This document shows positions 35,172 through 44,169 of a DNA stretch of 64,000 nucleotides, one piece after another. Each line of letters begins with the position of its first letter. Position 1 is the first letter of the stretch. The notes under the pieces were generated by a model. That model was not told the origin of the DNA and ran no database searches. It saw only the letters and a program-made list of their open reading frames with translations. Both the position numbers and the translations under genes were made by a program. The DNA is from Desulfobacteraceae bacterium (GTDB lineage Bacteria; Desulfobacterota; Desulfobacteria; Desulfobacterales; UBA5852): contig JABZFP010000044.1 of assembly GCA_014237395.1 (NCBI GenBank), forward strand, positions 88,561 through 152,560. Direction: 5' to 3'.

Positions 35172-37715
35172 TTAACCAAGGTTGCTGCGGCAGTGGCGAA
35201 TGGCCTCCAGTGCCTGCTCTGCTGTCTTATAGCGCCGGGAAACACCTTTATTCAACAGTTTGTTGACGATGGCGACACAGCAGGAAGGGATATCCGGCAC
35301 GATTTCCGTTAACGGCCGGTAGGGGGCTTTGGCAACCGCGTACATCAAGGCCGTCAAATTTTCACCGCCAAACGGTTTATGACCGGTCAGCATTTCATAG
35401 CAGACGATTCCCAGTGAAAAGAGATCCGAGCGGCCATCGATTTTTTTCCCACCCACCTGCTCCGGCGACATATACGAGGGGGTTCCCATCACGATACCCG
35501 TGCGCGTTTTGGCACTGTCCATGACCTTGGCGATGCCGAAATCGGTCACTTTGATTCTGCCGTCCTTCAACCGCATAATGTTGGCGGGCTTGATATCGCG
35601 ATGGACCACGCCGGCCTTGTGGGCATATCCTATGGCGTCCGCCACCGCGGCCATGATATCGAGCACTTCCGGGACCGGCCGTAAACGGTCGCGCTGACAA
35701 TAGGTGGTGAGGTCGCGGCCGTCCAGAAGTTCCATCGCCATGTAAGCCGTATCGTGTTCTTCGCCGATGTCGTAGACGGTGACAATATTGGGATGGGACA
35801 ATTTACCGGCCGCTTCAGCCTCCCGAATAAAGCGCTGTTTTACATCTTCCAGGTCTTCGGGCGGAACACTGCTGTAGCCCAGGGTTTTGATGGCCACCTT
35901 GCGATTGATTTTAGGGTCCAGGCCGAGGTAAACAGTGCCCATCGCTCCCTGACCGATCTCTTCCAGAATCTCATAGCGGCCGAACGTGGGACGGGTTTCC
36001 GTATCGGTCAGTTTCAACGTCGCCATAGGGGCTTCCGGGTTGACGGTTCTTGTGACGGCCTGATGGGTTGTTTTCAGTTTGCTCACCCGGCGCTTGGCAT
36101 CCCGGTACCCGCCGGCTTGTAGAATACGTTCATAGACGGTCAATGCTTTGTCGGCCATGCGTTTGCGCTCAAAATCCAGACCGAGGTTGTAGAGCAGGCG
36201 TCGCACGGTTTTGTCTTCGGCCGGGCATTGCATGAATTTTTCCAGCGCCATGTCGAGCATGCCCTGCGTTTGAAATGAAAGCCCCAAAGCACGATTCAAT
36301 TCTGAGTTTTCGGCTTTCAGACGCAAGGCGATCTGGCGGAAGGCGATCATGGCAAACCCCAGCGCGCAGAGGATGAGAGAGGGAAACAGGCGGAACCAGT
36401 ATCCGGCCTGTGTGAAGGCCAGAATGGCCGCGCCCCAGCAGGTGGTCAGGAAGACCGCCAGGATCAATGCGCCGACACCCAGCTTGACCCTCGGAATGAC
36501 CAGCAGGAGAAACAATAAAAAGTAGAGCAGCACCGTTGCTTCGGCCAGGGGCGCCCAGTGGGGTCGGATCAAATGCTCGCCGCGCAGGATGGTATCCGTG
36601 GCGGCGGCGATGATTTCAGGCGCTGTGGCCCGCGATGCAAAGGGGGTTGGGTAGGTGGCGGTCAAACCCGTTGCCGTCACTCCGATGATCACGACATGAT
36701 CCTTGACAATGGCCGGATCGACTTTTCCCGACACGAGATCGGCAAAAGGGATTTGATTCAGGCTGATCGGCGGGGCATGGTAGCCGATTCTCATACGGTA
36801 ATGCGCATCGGTGGGGATGGCGGTATCGTCGATACAAAGGCCGTAAGGGGTGCAGTCTTCCGGCAGCAGGACGGTTCCACGGAAGGGGCGGCCCAGTGCT
36901 TTTAACGCCAGTTGCAGGGGAATCGAAGGGAGGTAGCGCTCCCGATAGGGCCAAAGCAGCTGTATCTGTCGGATAACACCATCCGGGTCGACGGAGAGAT
37001 TGACAGCACCCAGGGCGGCGGCTTTGCCCGCCAGGGCGCGAAATGTTTCGGTGACGTCTTCCGGGGTGAGTGGTTTGGGCTGCAGCCGGTCCAGGAGGGT
37101 TTGCAGGCCGGTCTGGAGGGTCAGTGATGGTGGTTCGGGCCGGGTTGGTTGATCCAGCGAGTTGATCCGGAGCAGACCGCTTAAAGGCGAAGCCTTGTCG
37201 AGAGGGGGGGCAAACACCAGACGATAGGGGAGGACCATGTTGTGCCCGGCGCGAACGGCATCGATCAAGTCCTGGTCTTCATCGAGTTGCTTTTCGAGTT
37301 CCTGCAGTTTGCGGTCGATGGTGCGATACGCTTTTGTTTGGCGGGCGCTGGCTGCGGACTGGAGGGTTTCCCGCAGGCGGCCGATCTCCACTATCGCCGG
37401 ATTGGCTGAAGGTGCCGGGTAGACCGTGGTCAGCGCCACGGCATCGGCCCCGTATTCGGTCAAACGGCGGAGGCCTTCGGCAACCGTCGTGCGCGGCCAG
37501 GGCCACATGCCCAGCTCCCGAATGCTGACATCATCGATGGCAACGATCAGCACCTGGCGTGGTGGCGGAGTGGGCCTCAGGCGGAGCAGCCGGTCGTATA
37601 CTTTCAGTTCTGGCCACAGCAGCAGGGGCCACTCTCCCCAAAGGCTGCCGATCAGCAACAGGGTCGTCAGGCAGAGAACAACGCTGGTCGACAGCAGTCG
37701 TTTTTTCAGTCTCAT
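35172..37715 (-). CDS. CHASE2-domain serine/threonine protein kinase
   Basis: This 847-residue membrane protein has an N-terminal transmembrane helix, then an extracytoplasmic CHASE2 sensor domain (about 30-330; LKVYDRLLRLRPTPPPRQVL, IVAIDDVSIRELGMWPWPRT), two or three helices (about 390-460), a short tetratricopeptide-like stretch, and a eukaryotic-type kinase domain from about residue 575. Kinase motifs are IGQGAMGTVYLG, VAIKTL, HRDIKPANIM and VTDFGIAK, so the catalytic set is intact. It should phosphorylate proteins on Ser/Thr in response to an external cue and its FHA partner is encoded next. Ligand unknown. Confidence 0.93.
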   Translation of the reverse strand: MRLKKRLLSTSVVLCLTTLLLIGSLWGEWPLLLWPELKVYDRLLRLRPTPPPRQVLIVAIDDVSIRELGMWPWPRTTVAEGLRRLTEYGADAVALTTVYPAPSANPAIVEIGRLRETLQSAASARQTKAYRTIDRKLQELEKQLDEDQDLIDAVRAGHNMVLPYRLVFAPPLDKASPLSGLLRINSLDQPTRPEPPSLTLQTGLQTLLDRLQPKPLTPEDVTETFRALAGKAAALGAVNLSVDPDGVIRQIQLLWPYRERYLPSIPLQLALKALGRPFRGTVLLPEDCTPYGLCIDDTAIPTDAHYRMRIGYHAPPISLNQIPFADLVSGKVDPAIVKDHVVIIGVTATGLTATYPTPFASRATAPEIIAAATDTILRGEHLIRPHWAPLAEATVLLYFLLFLLLVIPRVKLGVGALILAVFLTTCWGAAILAFTQAGYWFRLFPSLILCALGFAMIAFRQIALRLKAENSELNRALGLSFQTQGMLDMALEKFMQCPAEDKTVRRLLYNLGLDFERKRMADKALTVYERILQAGGYRDAKRRVSKLKTTHQAVTRTVNPEAPMATLKLTDTETRPTFGRYEILEEIGQGAMGTVYLGLDPKINRKVAIKTLGYSSVPPEDLEDVKQRFIREAEAAGKLSHPNIVTVYDIGEEHDTAYMAMELLDGRDLTTYCQRDRLRPVPEVLDIMAAVADAIGYAHKAGVVHRDIKPANIMRLKDGRIKVTDFGIAKVMDSAKTRTGIVMGTPSYMSPEQVGGKKIDGRSDLFSLGIVCYEMLTGHKPFGGENLTALMYAVAKAPYRPLTEIVPDIPSCCVAIVNKLLNKGVSRRYKTAEQALEAIRHCRSNLG

Positions 37716-38128
37716 CGTGTTGTTCCAGCCAACAGGATCATGGTGCCGTCATGCCGCTGCCGGCCAATAAAAAAACCGAATCGTTCAGAGATCTGATGCG
37801 ATTCGGCCGTTTTCGATCATCGGCGGCCCGGCTGTCTCGCACAAGACCCGTGGCTTTCCGTCCCTGCCTCACGGCAGGTTTGGCGTTCTCCGTCAATGGA
37901 GAGCAATGATACTGATACTGATATCCTTCTTAAATAGGCGAAAAGGCACTGAATGTCAAAAGGAAATAAAGGGCCGTGCTTTAGACGCGGTGCCGGCTTC
38001 ATATGGCGTTCCACGATGGGGAGCCCTTCGAAGACGCACCGATTTGCATAAACCTGTCCATTTTATGGAAACCACAATTGCGACGTCTCGGGTGACGGCC
38101 GCCTATCCCAATGGCATCAGAGTTGTTA

Positions 38129-38158
38129 TTGACAGCTGGTCAGAACGGCCGCTATTGT
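38129..38158 (+). promoter_or_regulatory. candidate promoter upstream of the mini diheme lipoprotein
   Basis: TTGACA at 38129-38134 and TATTGT at 38153-38158 are spaced 18 bp in a relatively AT-rich stretch, 236 bp before the start of the lipoprotein gene. The dispersed repeat lies between promoter and gene. The -10 is imperfect. Confidence 0.35.
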
Positions 38159-38200
38159 TTCTCATTAGATCGTGTCTATCCATAAATGGCCAATTTGCCC

Positions 38201-38304
38201 GACCCGCCGAAGGCGGATGAATATCGGCGTTGCGCGAAAAATTGAATCCTCGGAATATCAACCATATGCCTGCGGTTAAATTTTTCGCACGCCTTGATCT
38301 CAAC
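38201..38304 (-). repeat. dispersed intergenic palindromic repeat, copy 1
   Basis: Read on the minus strand this begins with GTTGAGATCAAGGCGTGCGA and ends with CGCCGATATTCATCCGCC, the same frame as copies at 50103-50280 and 55393-55530, but the middle is different. The middle forms an imperfect hairpin (GCGAAAAATTGAA near 38233 and TTAAATTTTTCGC near 38288). It lies between the divergent CHASE2 kinase and cytochrome genes. Confidence 0.65.
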
Positions 38305-38393
38305 CAAATTTGCCGATTTCTGGATGGACACGGATAAGCCGATCAGATTCGATTCAGACGCGTCATCATGGATTCAACCACAAGGGAGATGCC

Positions 38394-38624
38394 ATGCCAG
38401 CCGTCATGAGATTTGCAGCGGTGCTTCTGCTGCTGGGGTTGGGGGGGTGCTATTATCTGGGAATGCATGGGCCTTCCATCCGGCAGTTTCCTGATATCCA
38501 TGCCGGCGTCAGTGAGGACGCGGAATGCCTTGAATGCCACCATCCGGACCATCCGGTGGGGCCGCCCACCAGCCATCCTGAATTTGTCGGTTGTCTGAAA
38601 TGCCATAACGACGATATTCGCTAA
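38394..38624 (+). CDS. small diheme c-type cytochrome lipoprotein
   Basis: The ATG at 38394 follows AAGGGAG and yields 76 residues: a signal peptide with a lipobox-like LLGLGGC at about residues 15-21, then a short mature part with two heme-binding motifs CLECHH and CLKCHN. Two extra His residues near the motifs (HHPDHPVG, SHPEF) could serve as distal ligands. It is much smaller than usual cytochromes c. It is probably anchored to a membrane on the periplasmic side and may pass electrons; no partner is encoded beside it. Confidence 0.85.
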   Translation: MPAVMRFAAVLLLLGLGGCYYLGMHGPSIRQFPDIHAGVSEDAECLECHHPDHPVGPPTSHPEFVGCLKCHNDDIR

Positions 38625-38850
38625 CACCTTTTGCAATGCCTCCAAGACGACACCTTAAATGATGATGGTCGCGGTTTTTCCACCACCCCCGCTGAGCGGC
38701 TTGACCAACACGCAATTCTTCTTATTATTAACGGTTAACTATACATATCTATTTCGTGTACATCCTGTCTCGCCATTGTCTGTTTACGGGGCCCAAAAGC
38801 CCCAAACCACCAAACGTCTATCAATCCAATCAATTTAAGGAGGATAGTTC

Positions 38851-39669
38851 ATGGAAGATCTGATCCAAAAAGGCTACGCACTGCTGGCGGCTTACGGTCT
38901 AAAGCTTGTGTTTGCCATTGTTATCTTTGTTGTCGGGCGCTGGGTGGCCAAACTGTTTGGCAAACTGATCCAGCGGGTGATGGAAAAACGCGATGTCGAC
39001 GCAACCCTGCGGTCGTTTGTCGGAAACCTGATCTATTATGCGCTTTTGACGTTTGTGGTTCTGGCGGCGCTCGGTCAACTCGGCATCCAGACGACCTCTT
39101 TCATTGCTGTTATCGGTGCCGCCGGCCTGGCGGTCGGCCTGGCGCTGCAGGGCTCGCTGGCAAATTTCGCCTCCGGTTTTCTCATGATTATGTTCCGGCC
39201 GTTCAAGGTCGGTGATTTTATCGAGGGGGCCGGCGTGGCAGGAACGGTGGAAAGTCTTCAAATTTTTACCACCCAGTTGCGAACACCCGATAATAAAAAG
39301 ATCATCATTCCCAACGCGAGCCTGACCGGGGACAATATCATCAACTGGTCGGCAACCGGCACACGGCGGGTGGATATGGTGTTCGGGATCGGCTACGACG
39401 ACGATATCGATAAAGCCAAGCAGCTGATTGAGGAGATTTTGGCCGCGGATGACCGTGTCCTGAAGGATCCGGCGCCCCAGATCGCGGTTTCGGAACTGGC
39501 TGACAGCAGTGTCAATTTTGTGGCCCGGCCCTGGGCGAAAACGGGCGATTACTGGGGGGTTTTTTTTGATACCACGGAAGCGGTCAAAAAACGGTTTGAT
39601 GCCGAGGGGATCAGTATTCCTTACCCGCAGAGTGATGTGCATGTTTATCAGCAAGCGGCAGGGGCGTAG
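38851..39669 (+). CDS. small-conductance mechanosensitive channel (MscS family)
   Basis: This 272-residue protein matches MscS length. Three N-terminal helices are followed by the pore-lining TM3 (AAGLAVGLALQGSLANFASG) and the beta domain (FKVGDFIEGAGVAGTVESLQ). PDNKKIIIPNASLTGDNIIN is the typical segment after TM3, and the C-terminal alpha/beta domain is present. It opens under membrane tension and releases osmolytes. AGGAGG precedes the start. A strong terminator lies 108 bp downstream. Confidence 0.94.
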   Translation: MEDLIQKGYALLAAYGLKLVFAIVIFVVGRWVAKLFGKLIQRVMEKRDVDATLRSFVGNLIYYALLTFVVLAALGQLGIQTTSFIAVIGAAGLAVGLALQGSLANFASGFLMIMFRPFKVGDFIEGAGVAGTVESLQIFTTQLRTPDNKKIIIPNASLTGDNIINWSATGTRRVDMVFGIGYDDDIDKAKQLIEEILAADDRVLKDPAPQIAVSELADSSVNFVARPWAKTGDYWGVFFDTTEAVKKRFDAEGISIPYPQSDVHVYQQAAGA

Positions 39670-39776
39670 GTGTCAACCGACGTTCAGGACTTTCCGGCGG
39701 CGGTTGAACGGACCATGGAAATTGTATCCCTCCGGAGGGTGCCGCACTGATTGATCGAATGTCAATGACGGGAATA

Positions 39777-39821
39777 AAGAAAGCGGGGGGTCCCAGGCCG
39801 GGCGCCGCCCGCTTTCTTTTT
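39777..39821. terminator. bidirectional intrinsic terminator between mscS and FHA gene
   Basis: AAGAAAGCGGG at 39777-39787 and CCCGCTTTCTT at 39808-39818 form an 11-bp stem flanked by A-rich and T-rich tracts. It sits between two converging genes and can stop transcription from both sides. Confidence 0.85.
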
Positions 39822-39888
39822 GGAGGATGTATCCGTTCGCAATGGATTGGATGCCGTCGCCGTTTTGACGGAGCGTCCGTCTTGATGG

Positions 39889-40260
39889 TTATTTCGTGTA
39901 ATAGACGCCCGGTATCCAGCTTTTTTTGATTTTGGCGGTTTTGACGTATTCGGCGCTGTGTTCATCGATGAATTTGAAGCTTTTCAGTCCCACCCTGACA
40001 ACGTCTTCGTGGACCAGCCGTTGGCGCTCCACCCGGTCGATATTGACATAGGTCCCGTTGGTGCTGCCCAGGTCGCGGATGTAATATTCGGCCGGTGCGT
40101 CGTCCGGTGTGTCGGTTTCGATGATGCAGTGATCGGTGCTGACGGAGGCGTCGTCGATATAAATATCGCTTTCCGGCGCACGACCGATGAGAAATTCAGG
40201 CTTGTCGATTTCAAACTGGGCGGTGGCAATGCCGTCCAAAAGCTGAACGATGCGGGCCAT
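39889..40260 (-). CDS. FHA domain protein
   Basis: This 123-residue protein has one FHA domain: FLIGRAPESDIYIDDASVST (with the next residues DHCIIE), and YIRDLGSTNGTYVNIDRVER. Binding-site residues are mostly conserved (His in DHCI). A C-terminal tail of about 25 residues includes the segment AEYVKTAKIKKSWIPGVYYT. The tail resembles that of the FHA protein at 34803 (both contain a TxKI-like stretch), suggesting a shared origin or partner. It is isolated downstream of mscS on the other strand. Confidence 0.9.
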   Translation of the reverse strand: MARIVQLLDGIATAQFEIDKPEFLIGRAPESDIYIDDASVSTDHCIIETDTPDDAPAEYYIRDLGSTNGTYVNIDRVERQRLVHEDVVRVGLKSFKFIDEHSAEYVKTAKIKKSWIPGVYYTK

Positions 40261-40580
40261 GGCCTTGTCTCCTCAGCGGGTTATGAATTGTACAACACCA
40301 TCCAATTTTCACCGTAGGCGATTCTACCGCGGCCGTCAACCCCCGTCCAAAGGGGCTTCGATGCGTCTTGAAGGCCTGAAGCGTGAAAACGACCTGCACG
40401 CCCAACGGGCCTAACGCAATCTGATGCTTGATTGAACCACCGGTTTCACTGTGATATCAGGAAAGCATGTGCCATGCGGTCCATAGCCTGTTACCGTTTC
40501 CTGCAGGAGATACTTTCGCGAAAGATCGATGCGAAGTTGAAAACCATCCTGCCACCTTCTCTCTGGCGAAAGGGGAAAAA

Positions 40581-41165
40581 ATGAAACCTCGATGGCCCCG
40601 CTTTCTCGTTGCCGGCACCCTCATGGTGATCGGCATGCTCATTCTATCCGGATGCGCCAGCTCGATGATGCAGCCGGCCGCATCCCAGGCGGCACCTGAA
40701 GCGTCGCGAGCACTGGTGACGTTTCTGCGACCCTCCTATTTTGGGGGTGCCATTCAGTTTGGCATCTGGGACAGCGACCAGTTTGTCGGCATACTGGAGC
40801 CGGGCAGCTATATCCAGATCCTGGTGCCGGCCGGGGAGCATATTTTTCTGGCACGTGCTGAAAACTGGTCCTACGTTCATGCGAATCTTGAAGCGGGGCG
40901 ACAATATTTCATCCTGGCCAAGGTGTTTCCGGGCATTTGGAAAGCGCGTGTGGCCTATGATCCGATTCGCAAGGACGATCCGCAAACGGATGCCGAAATT
41001 GCCGACTGGCTGTCCAGCCTGAAGCCGATTGGCGTCATCAGCGACAAGGTGGAGGCCTACACGGCTCCCCGGCTGGAGCAGGTCCGCCAAGCAGTGACGG
41101 ATTTTCGGAACGGCGGCGTCGAGAGCGCCACGTTGGAAGCCGGCGACTATCGGGAGTTGAATTGA
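40581..41165 (+). CDS. lipoprotein (DUF2846-like)
   Basis: The ATG at 40581 follows AGGGG and gives 194 residues with a lipobox LILSGC. The mature part has the DUF2846-like pattern SRALVTFLRPSYFGGAIQFG followed by ILVPAGEHIFLARAENWSYV and QYFILAKVFPG. This beta-rich family is found on lipoproteins of gram-negative bacteria. It is probably attached to the outer membrane. It has no operon partner and its function is unknown. Confidence 0.78.
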   Translation: MKPRWPRFLVAGTLMVIGMLILSGCASSMMQPAASQAAPEASRALVTFLRPSYFGGAIQFGIWDSDQFVGILEPGSYIQILVPAGEHIFLARAENWSYVHANLEAGRQYFILAKVFPGIWKARVAYDPIRKDDPQTDAEIADWLSSLKPIGVISDKVEAYTAPRLEQVRQAVTDFRNGGVESATLEAGDYRELN

Positions 41166-41229
41166 TCACCGCGATCTACGGCGGGTGTTGCCTTGGCAAA
41201 GCGTTAAAGTTAACCGGAAAAACGGCGAT

Positions 41230-41279
41230 AACCCCGCAGGCCAATCTTCAGCTGAGAGAGGCCTGCAGGGGTTCTTGTT
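41230..41279 (+). terminator. terminator-like hairpin after the DUF2846-like lipoprotein
   Basis: AACCCCGCAGGCC at 41230-41242 pairs with GGCCTGCAGGGGTT at 41260-41273 with one bulged base, followed by CTTGTTG. It is 65 bp after the gene and before degV. The T tract is weak. Confidence 0.5.
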
Positions 41280-41363
41280 GCCGATGAGGGGGCAAAATGC
41301 CGATCGGCTTGTCTGCCGGGCGCGGTCGGCCCTGCCAGAAAATACCGATAGGGAAAGCAGACA

Positions 41364-42227
41364 ATGACGGAACGCATTGGTATCGTTGTGGACAGCACGG
41401 CGGATTTTCCGCCTGGGATGGTCGAAGCGTTGGGCCTGCATATGGTCCCGATTCATATTGTCATCGATGGCAAGGATTATCTTCACGGCGTTTCCATTGG
41501 AAACGAGCAGGTGATCGAGGCCATGCAGGCGGAGCGGGAGGTCCATACATCGCCGCCGATTCCCAGCGAATACGCCGACGTCCTGGAGGATCTGTTAACG
41601 CGCTACGACCGGTTGATCTCATTGCATGTCTCCCAGGAGCTCTCCAACTGCTACACCTCGGTTCAGCAGGCCATTAAGCTCATGTACGACGATGCGGCCG
41701 AACGGGTGTTCCCGATCGACACCCGGACCTGCACCGCCGGGCAGGCCCTTATCGTCAAGCGGGCCGCTGAAATGCTGCAGGGAGGGGTTGCTCTTGATGA
41801 CCTGCTCCATGACGTGGAATTTTTCAAGTCCAACAGCAGCCTGTATTTTACCGTCGACAATCTCTATTGGTTGAAACGGGCTGGCCGGCTCAATTTTTTT
41901 TCGTCGATTCTGGGCGGCATGCTGGACATCAAGCCTGTGATTGGGCTCCGCAAGGGACAACTGGTTCCACTGACCAAACACCGGGGCCACGACGCCGCTT
42001 TGGCCTCGATCGCGGAACAGGCCCATGAGGATTATCGCCGCCATCGTGGTGAATGTGAAATCTGGATTGCCCATGCCGCGGCAGAGGATAAGCGGGATCA
42101 ACTGCTGACCGAGTTGGAGCGGGAAATGCCCACGGCCGTCGACGGTATCCGCACGGCGGAAATTGGGCCGACCATTACGGCCCACGCCGGGCCGGGCTGT
42201 ATTGCGCTGAGCGTGATGCCCACCTGA
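41364..42227 (+). CDS. DegV family fatty-acid-binding protein
   Basis: The protein has 287 residues, as usual for DegV. The N-terminus GIVVDSTADFPPGMVEALGL, the motif TSPPIPSEYADVLEDLL in the middle and LYWLKRAGRLNFFSSILGGM in the C-terminal half are signatures. DegV proteins bind a fatty acid and, in Gram-positive bacteria, serve as FakB partner of a fatty acid kinase. No FakA partner is present in this window, so the role here is open. The start is ATG after an A-rich stretch with GGGAAAG upstream. Confidence 0.9.
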   Translation: MTERIGIVVDSTADFPPGMVEALGLHMVPIHIVIDGKDYLHGVSIGNEQVIEAMQAEREVHTSPPIPSEYADVLEDLLTRYDRLISLHVSQELSNCYTSVQQAIKLMYDDAAERVFPIDTRTCTAGQALIVKRAAEMLQGGVALDDLLHDVEFFKSNSSLYFTVDNLYWLKRAGRLNFFSSILGGMLDIKPVIGLRKGQLVPLTKHRGHDAALASIAEQAHEDYRRHRGECEIWIAHAAAEDKRDQLLTELEREMPTAVDGIRTAEIGPTITAHAGPGCIALSVMPT

Positions 42228-42333
42228 CAGCGACCGTTTACGCTATCTTGCAGGGGGGTCCGCCGGACGGCATCCTCCCCCCACCCAGTGGAAAAATTTT
42301 GACTTTCTTCCCGGCGCCTCCTAAAACAATCCC

Positions 42334-42903
42334 ATGCGGAAACGCCGTTTTTCCAACGTGATCGGGTTTGACGATGCCCCGTTTTCACGCACCCACCAAG
42401 GCCCTGTCAAGGTCGTCGGGGCGGTATTTGCCGACCGCCGGCTGGATGGCGTTCTCGTTGGTGAAATCGAAAAAGACGGTTTCGATGCCGCCCAGAAGCT
42501 GGCCGATCTGGTTCTAAAATCGAAGTTCGACCAGCATGCCCGCCTGATCATGCTGCAGGGCATCACGATGGGCGGATTTAATGTGGTCGACGTGTTCGAT
42601 CTGTATCAGCGCTTGAAGCGGCCCATCCTGGTCATTGCACGCAGGGCACCGGATTTGGGCGCTATTCACAGCGCGTTGGCGCAGCACCTGGAAGGCGGCC
42701 GGACGAAGTGGCGTATGATCGAAGCGGCCGGGGCCATGGAGCCGGCCGGCGATGTGTTTATCCAACGCGTCGGATTAACGCGGGATCAGGCTGTCGCGAC
42801 CCTGTCCCAATGGTCGATCCACAGCCGGATACCGGAACCCCTGCGGTGCGCGCACTTGATCGCCGGAGCGCTGGTGACCGGGCAGAGCCGCAAACGTCCT
42901 TGA
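42334..42903 (+). CDS. DUF99 (endonuclease V-like) protein
   Basis: This 189-residue protein has the DUF99 layout: VIGFDDAPFSRTHQGPVKVV at the start, then DGVLVGEIEKDGFDAA and IMLQGITMGGFNVVDVFDLY, ending with PEPLRCAHLIAGALVTGQS. It is usually seen in archaea and some bacteria and is distantly related to endonuclease V (RNase H fold). Activity is not established. It lies 106 bp after degV on the same strand. Confidence 0.85.
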   Translation: MRKRRFSNVIGFDDAPFSRTHQGPVKVVGAVFADRRLDGVLVGEIEKDGFDAAQKLADLVLKSKFDQHARLIMLQGITMGGFNVVDVFDLYQRLKRPILVIARRAPDLGAIHSALAQHLEGGRTKWRMIEAAGAMEPAGDVFIQRVGLTRDQAVATLSQWSIHSRIPEPLRCAHLIAGALVTGQSRKRP

Positions 42904-42997
42904 GACGGCCAATGGCGGCAGGCCGGCGGGGCCAAACAACCGTCCGGTTGTGGGCTTCGTTCCGGGACGTTTGCCATATGACCGCCGGGGAATGGAT

Positions 42998-43450
42998 ATG
43001 ACGCTAATGACCAAACCAAGTCCAACGGTATGCGGTATTGAGATATCCGCGCGTCGCGCCATTTTTGTGTTTCTGCGTCAAACCTCAGAAATCATTGAAG
43101 ATGTTACCGGCAAACAAACCCAGATCAAGATCGATGATGAAGATGACCCCGGCCAGGTGCGTCATTTCTGCCGATCCGCCCACGCGCTTTTTGACCGCCG
43201 GCAGCCGGACCGCATCGCGATCGTACAGCGCAAGAAAATCGGGAATTTTGCGTCGGGCGGCACCACTTTTAAACTTGAAGGACTGCTGCAATTATACCCT
43301 CAAACGGATGTCGCGATTGTTCCGCCGGTGCGCCTGCGGCAATTTTCCAAAGAACATCGCCCGGTCTTGCGCCCCCGTTTCAGCTATCAGAAAAACGCCT
43401 ACCTCCTGGCGTGCTATCTGTTGCGTGAATTTGAACCGGCAACCCAGTAG
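42998..43450 (+). CDS. DUF3010-like protein
   Basis: The ATG at 42998 with GGGG seven bases upstream gives about 150 residues; nearby ATGs at 42992 and 43010 are alternatives. The protein begins CGIEISARRAIFVFLRQTSE and continues with DEDDPGQVRHFCRSAHALFD and DRIAIVQRKKIGNFASGGTT. The pattern matches DUF3010, a small RNase H-like fold of unknown role, as I recall it; the assignment is moderate. It lies near the DUF99 gene, also of RNase H-like ancestry. Confidence 0.6.
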   Translation: MTLMTKPSPTVCGIEISARRAIFVFLRQTSEIIEDVTGKQTQIKIDDEDDPGQVRHFCRSAHALFDRRQPDRIAIVQRKKIGNFASGGTTFKLEGLLQLYPQTDVAIVPPVRLRQFSKEHRPVLRPRFSYQKNAYLLACYLLREFEPATQ

Positions 43451-43655
43451 AAGGATTCGGGCGAAAGGCCGACCGCACACGGGGGCCAAACGCGGTACCT
43501 GTCGTGTTCCGTCCCGGCGCAATCCGTGTTATGATCGATTTTCCCGATGAGCTTGGTCGGTATGTTATACGATCCGGCCATCTTTTAAATGCTGTGGATC
43601 CGGGATTTTTCATTTTTTGACCGTATCTGTCGATTGGTTGGAGGGGGGCCACCTT

Positions 43656-44057
43656 GTGAAACGCTACGCTATTTTTATTCTGGCGCTGATGCTGCTGGTA
43701 ATGCCTAATGGCTGTGCATGGCTTGACTACCAGGAGACCAAACTGCATTCGGGTTCCATCTATCTTCCTGTGGATGCCGAATCCCAGAATTTCGGCTACC
43801 AGCGGCTGATGATCAACTGCCGCTACCGTGAGCCGGTCAACACGTTTATCCAAACGCATGGCTATCCGGAGTTTATCTATGAATACAACAAGGCAGCCCG
43901 GGAAGGGATTCGCCTGTTTTATCTCAAAGAGAACAAGGTCGCTGACTTCTTGGAACAGGGGCTTAGTCCCAATTCCGCAACCCTGATCGATCATCGTGCG
44001 CTGGATTCTTACGAAAAAGCGGAAATAAAGGAATTGCAGGGCCGGCAGCCGCTTTAA
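43656..44057 (+). CDS. small secreted or lipid-anchored protein, unknown function
   Basis: GTG at 43656 with GGAGG just before is the best start; the product has 133 residues. Residues about 3-23 are hydrophobic (YAIFILALMLLVMPNGC), and the Cys after LVMPNG could be a non-standard lipobox. The mature part has the motifs LHSGSIYLPVDAESQNFGYQ and YEYNKAAREGIRLFYLKENK. No family is recognised. It is convergent with the LysE gene. Confidence 0.6.
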   Translation: MKRYAIFILALMLLVMPNGCAWLDYQETKLHSGSIYLPVDAESQNFGYQRLMINCRYREPVNTFIQTHGYPEFIYEYNKAAREGIRLFYLKENKVADFLEQGLSPNSATLIDHRALDSYEKAEIKELQGRQPL

Positions 44058-44169
44058 ACGGTTTGGCGGCGGCCATGATGCTGCCCGGAAACGAACCATT
44101 CGGTCCGCGTGCCAGGATCGTGTTCACACCATTGGGGGCCGCGACCGTTCTTCAGACCGACCGGCTTTA

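Larger units (their letters stand above)
37716..38393. other. divergent intergenic region between kinase and mini-cytochrome genes
   Basis: About 680 bp with no convincing coding frame. It holds a candidate rightward promoter (38129-38158) and one of the dispersed palindromic repeats (38201-38304), each described separately. I see nothing else supported in 37716-38128. Confidence 0.5.
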
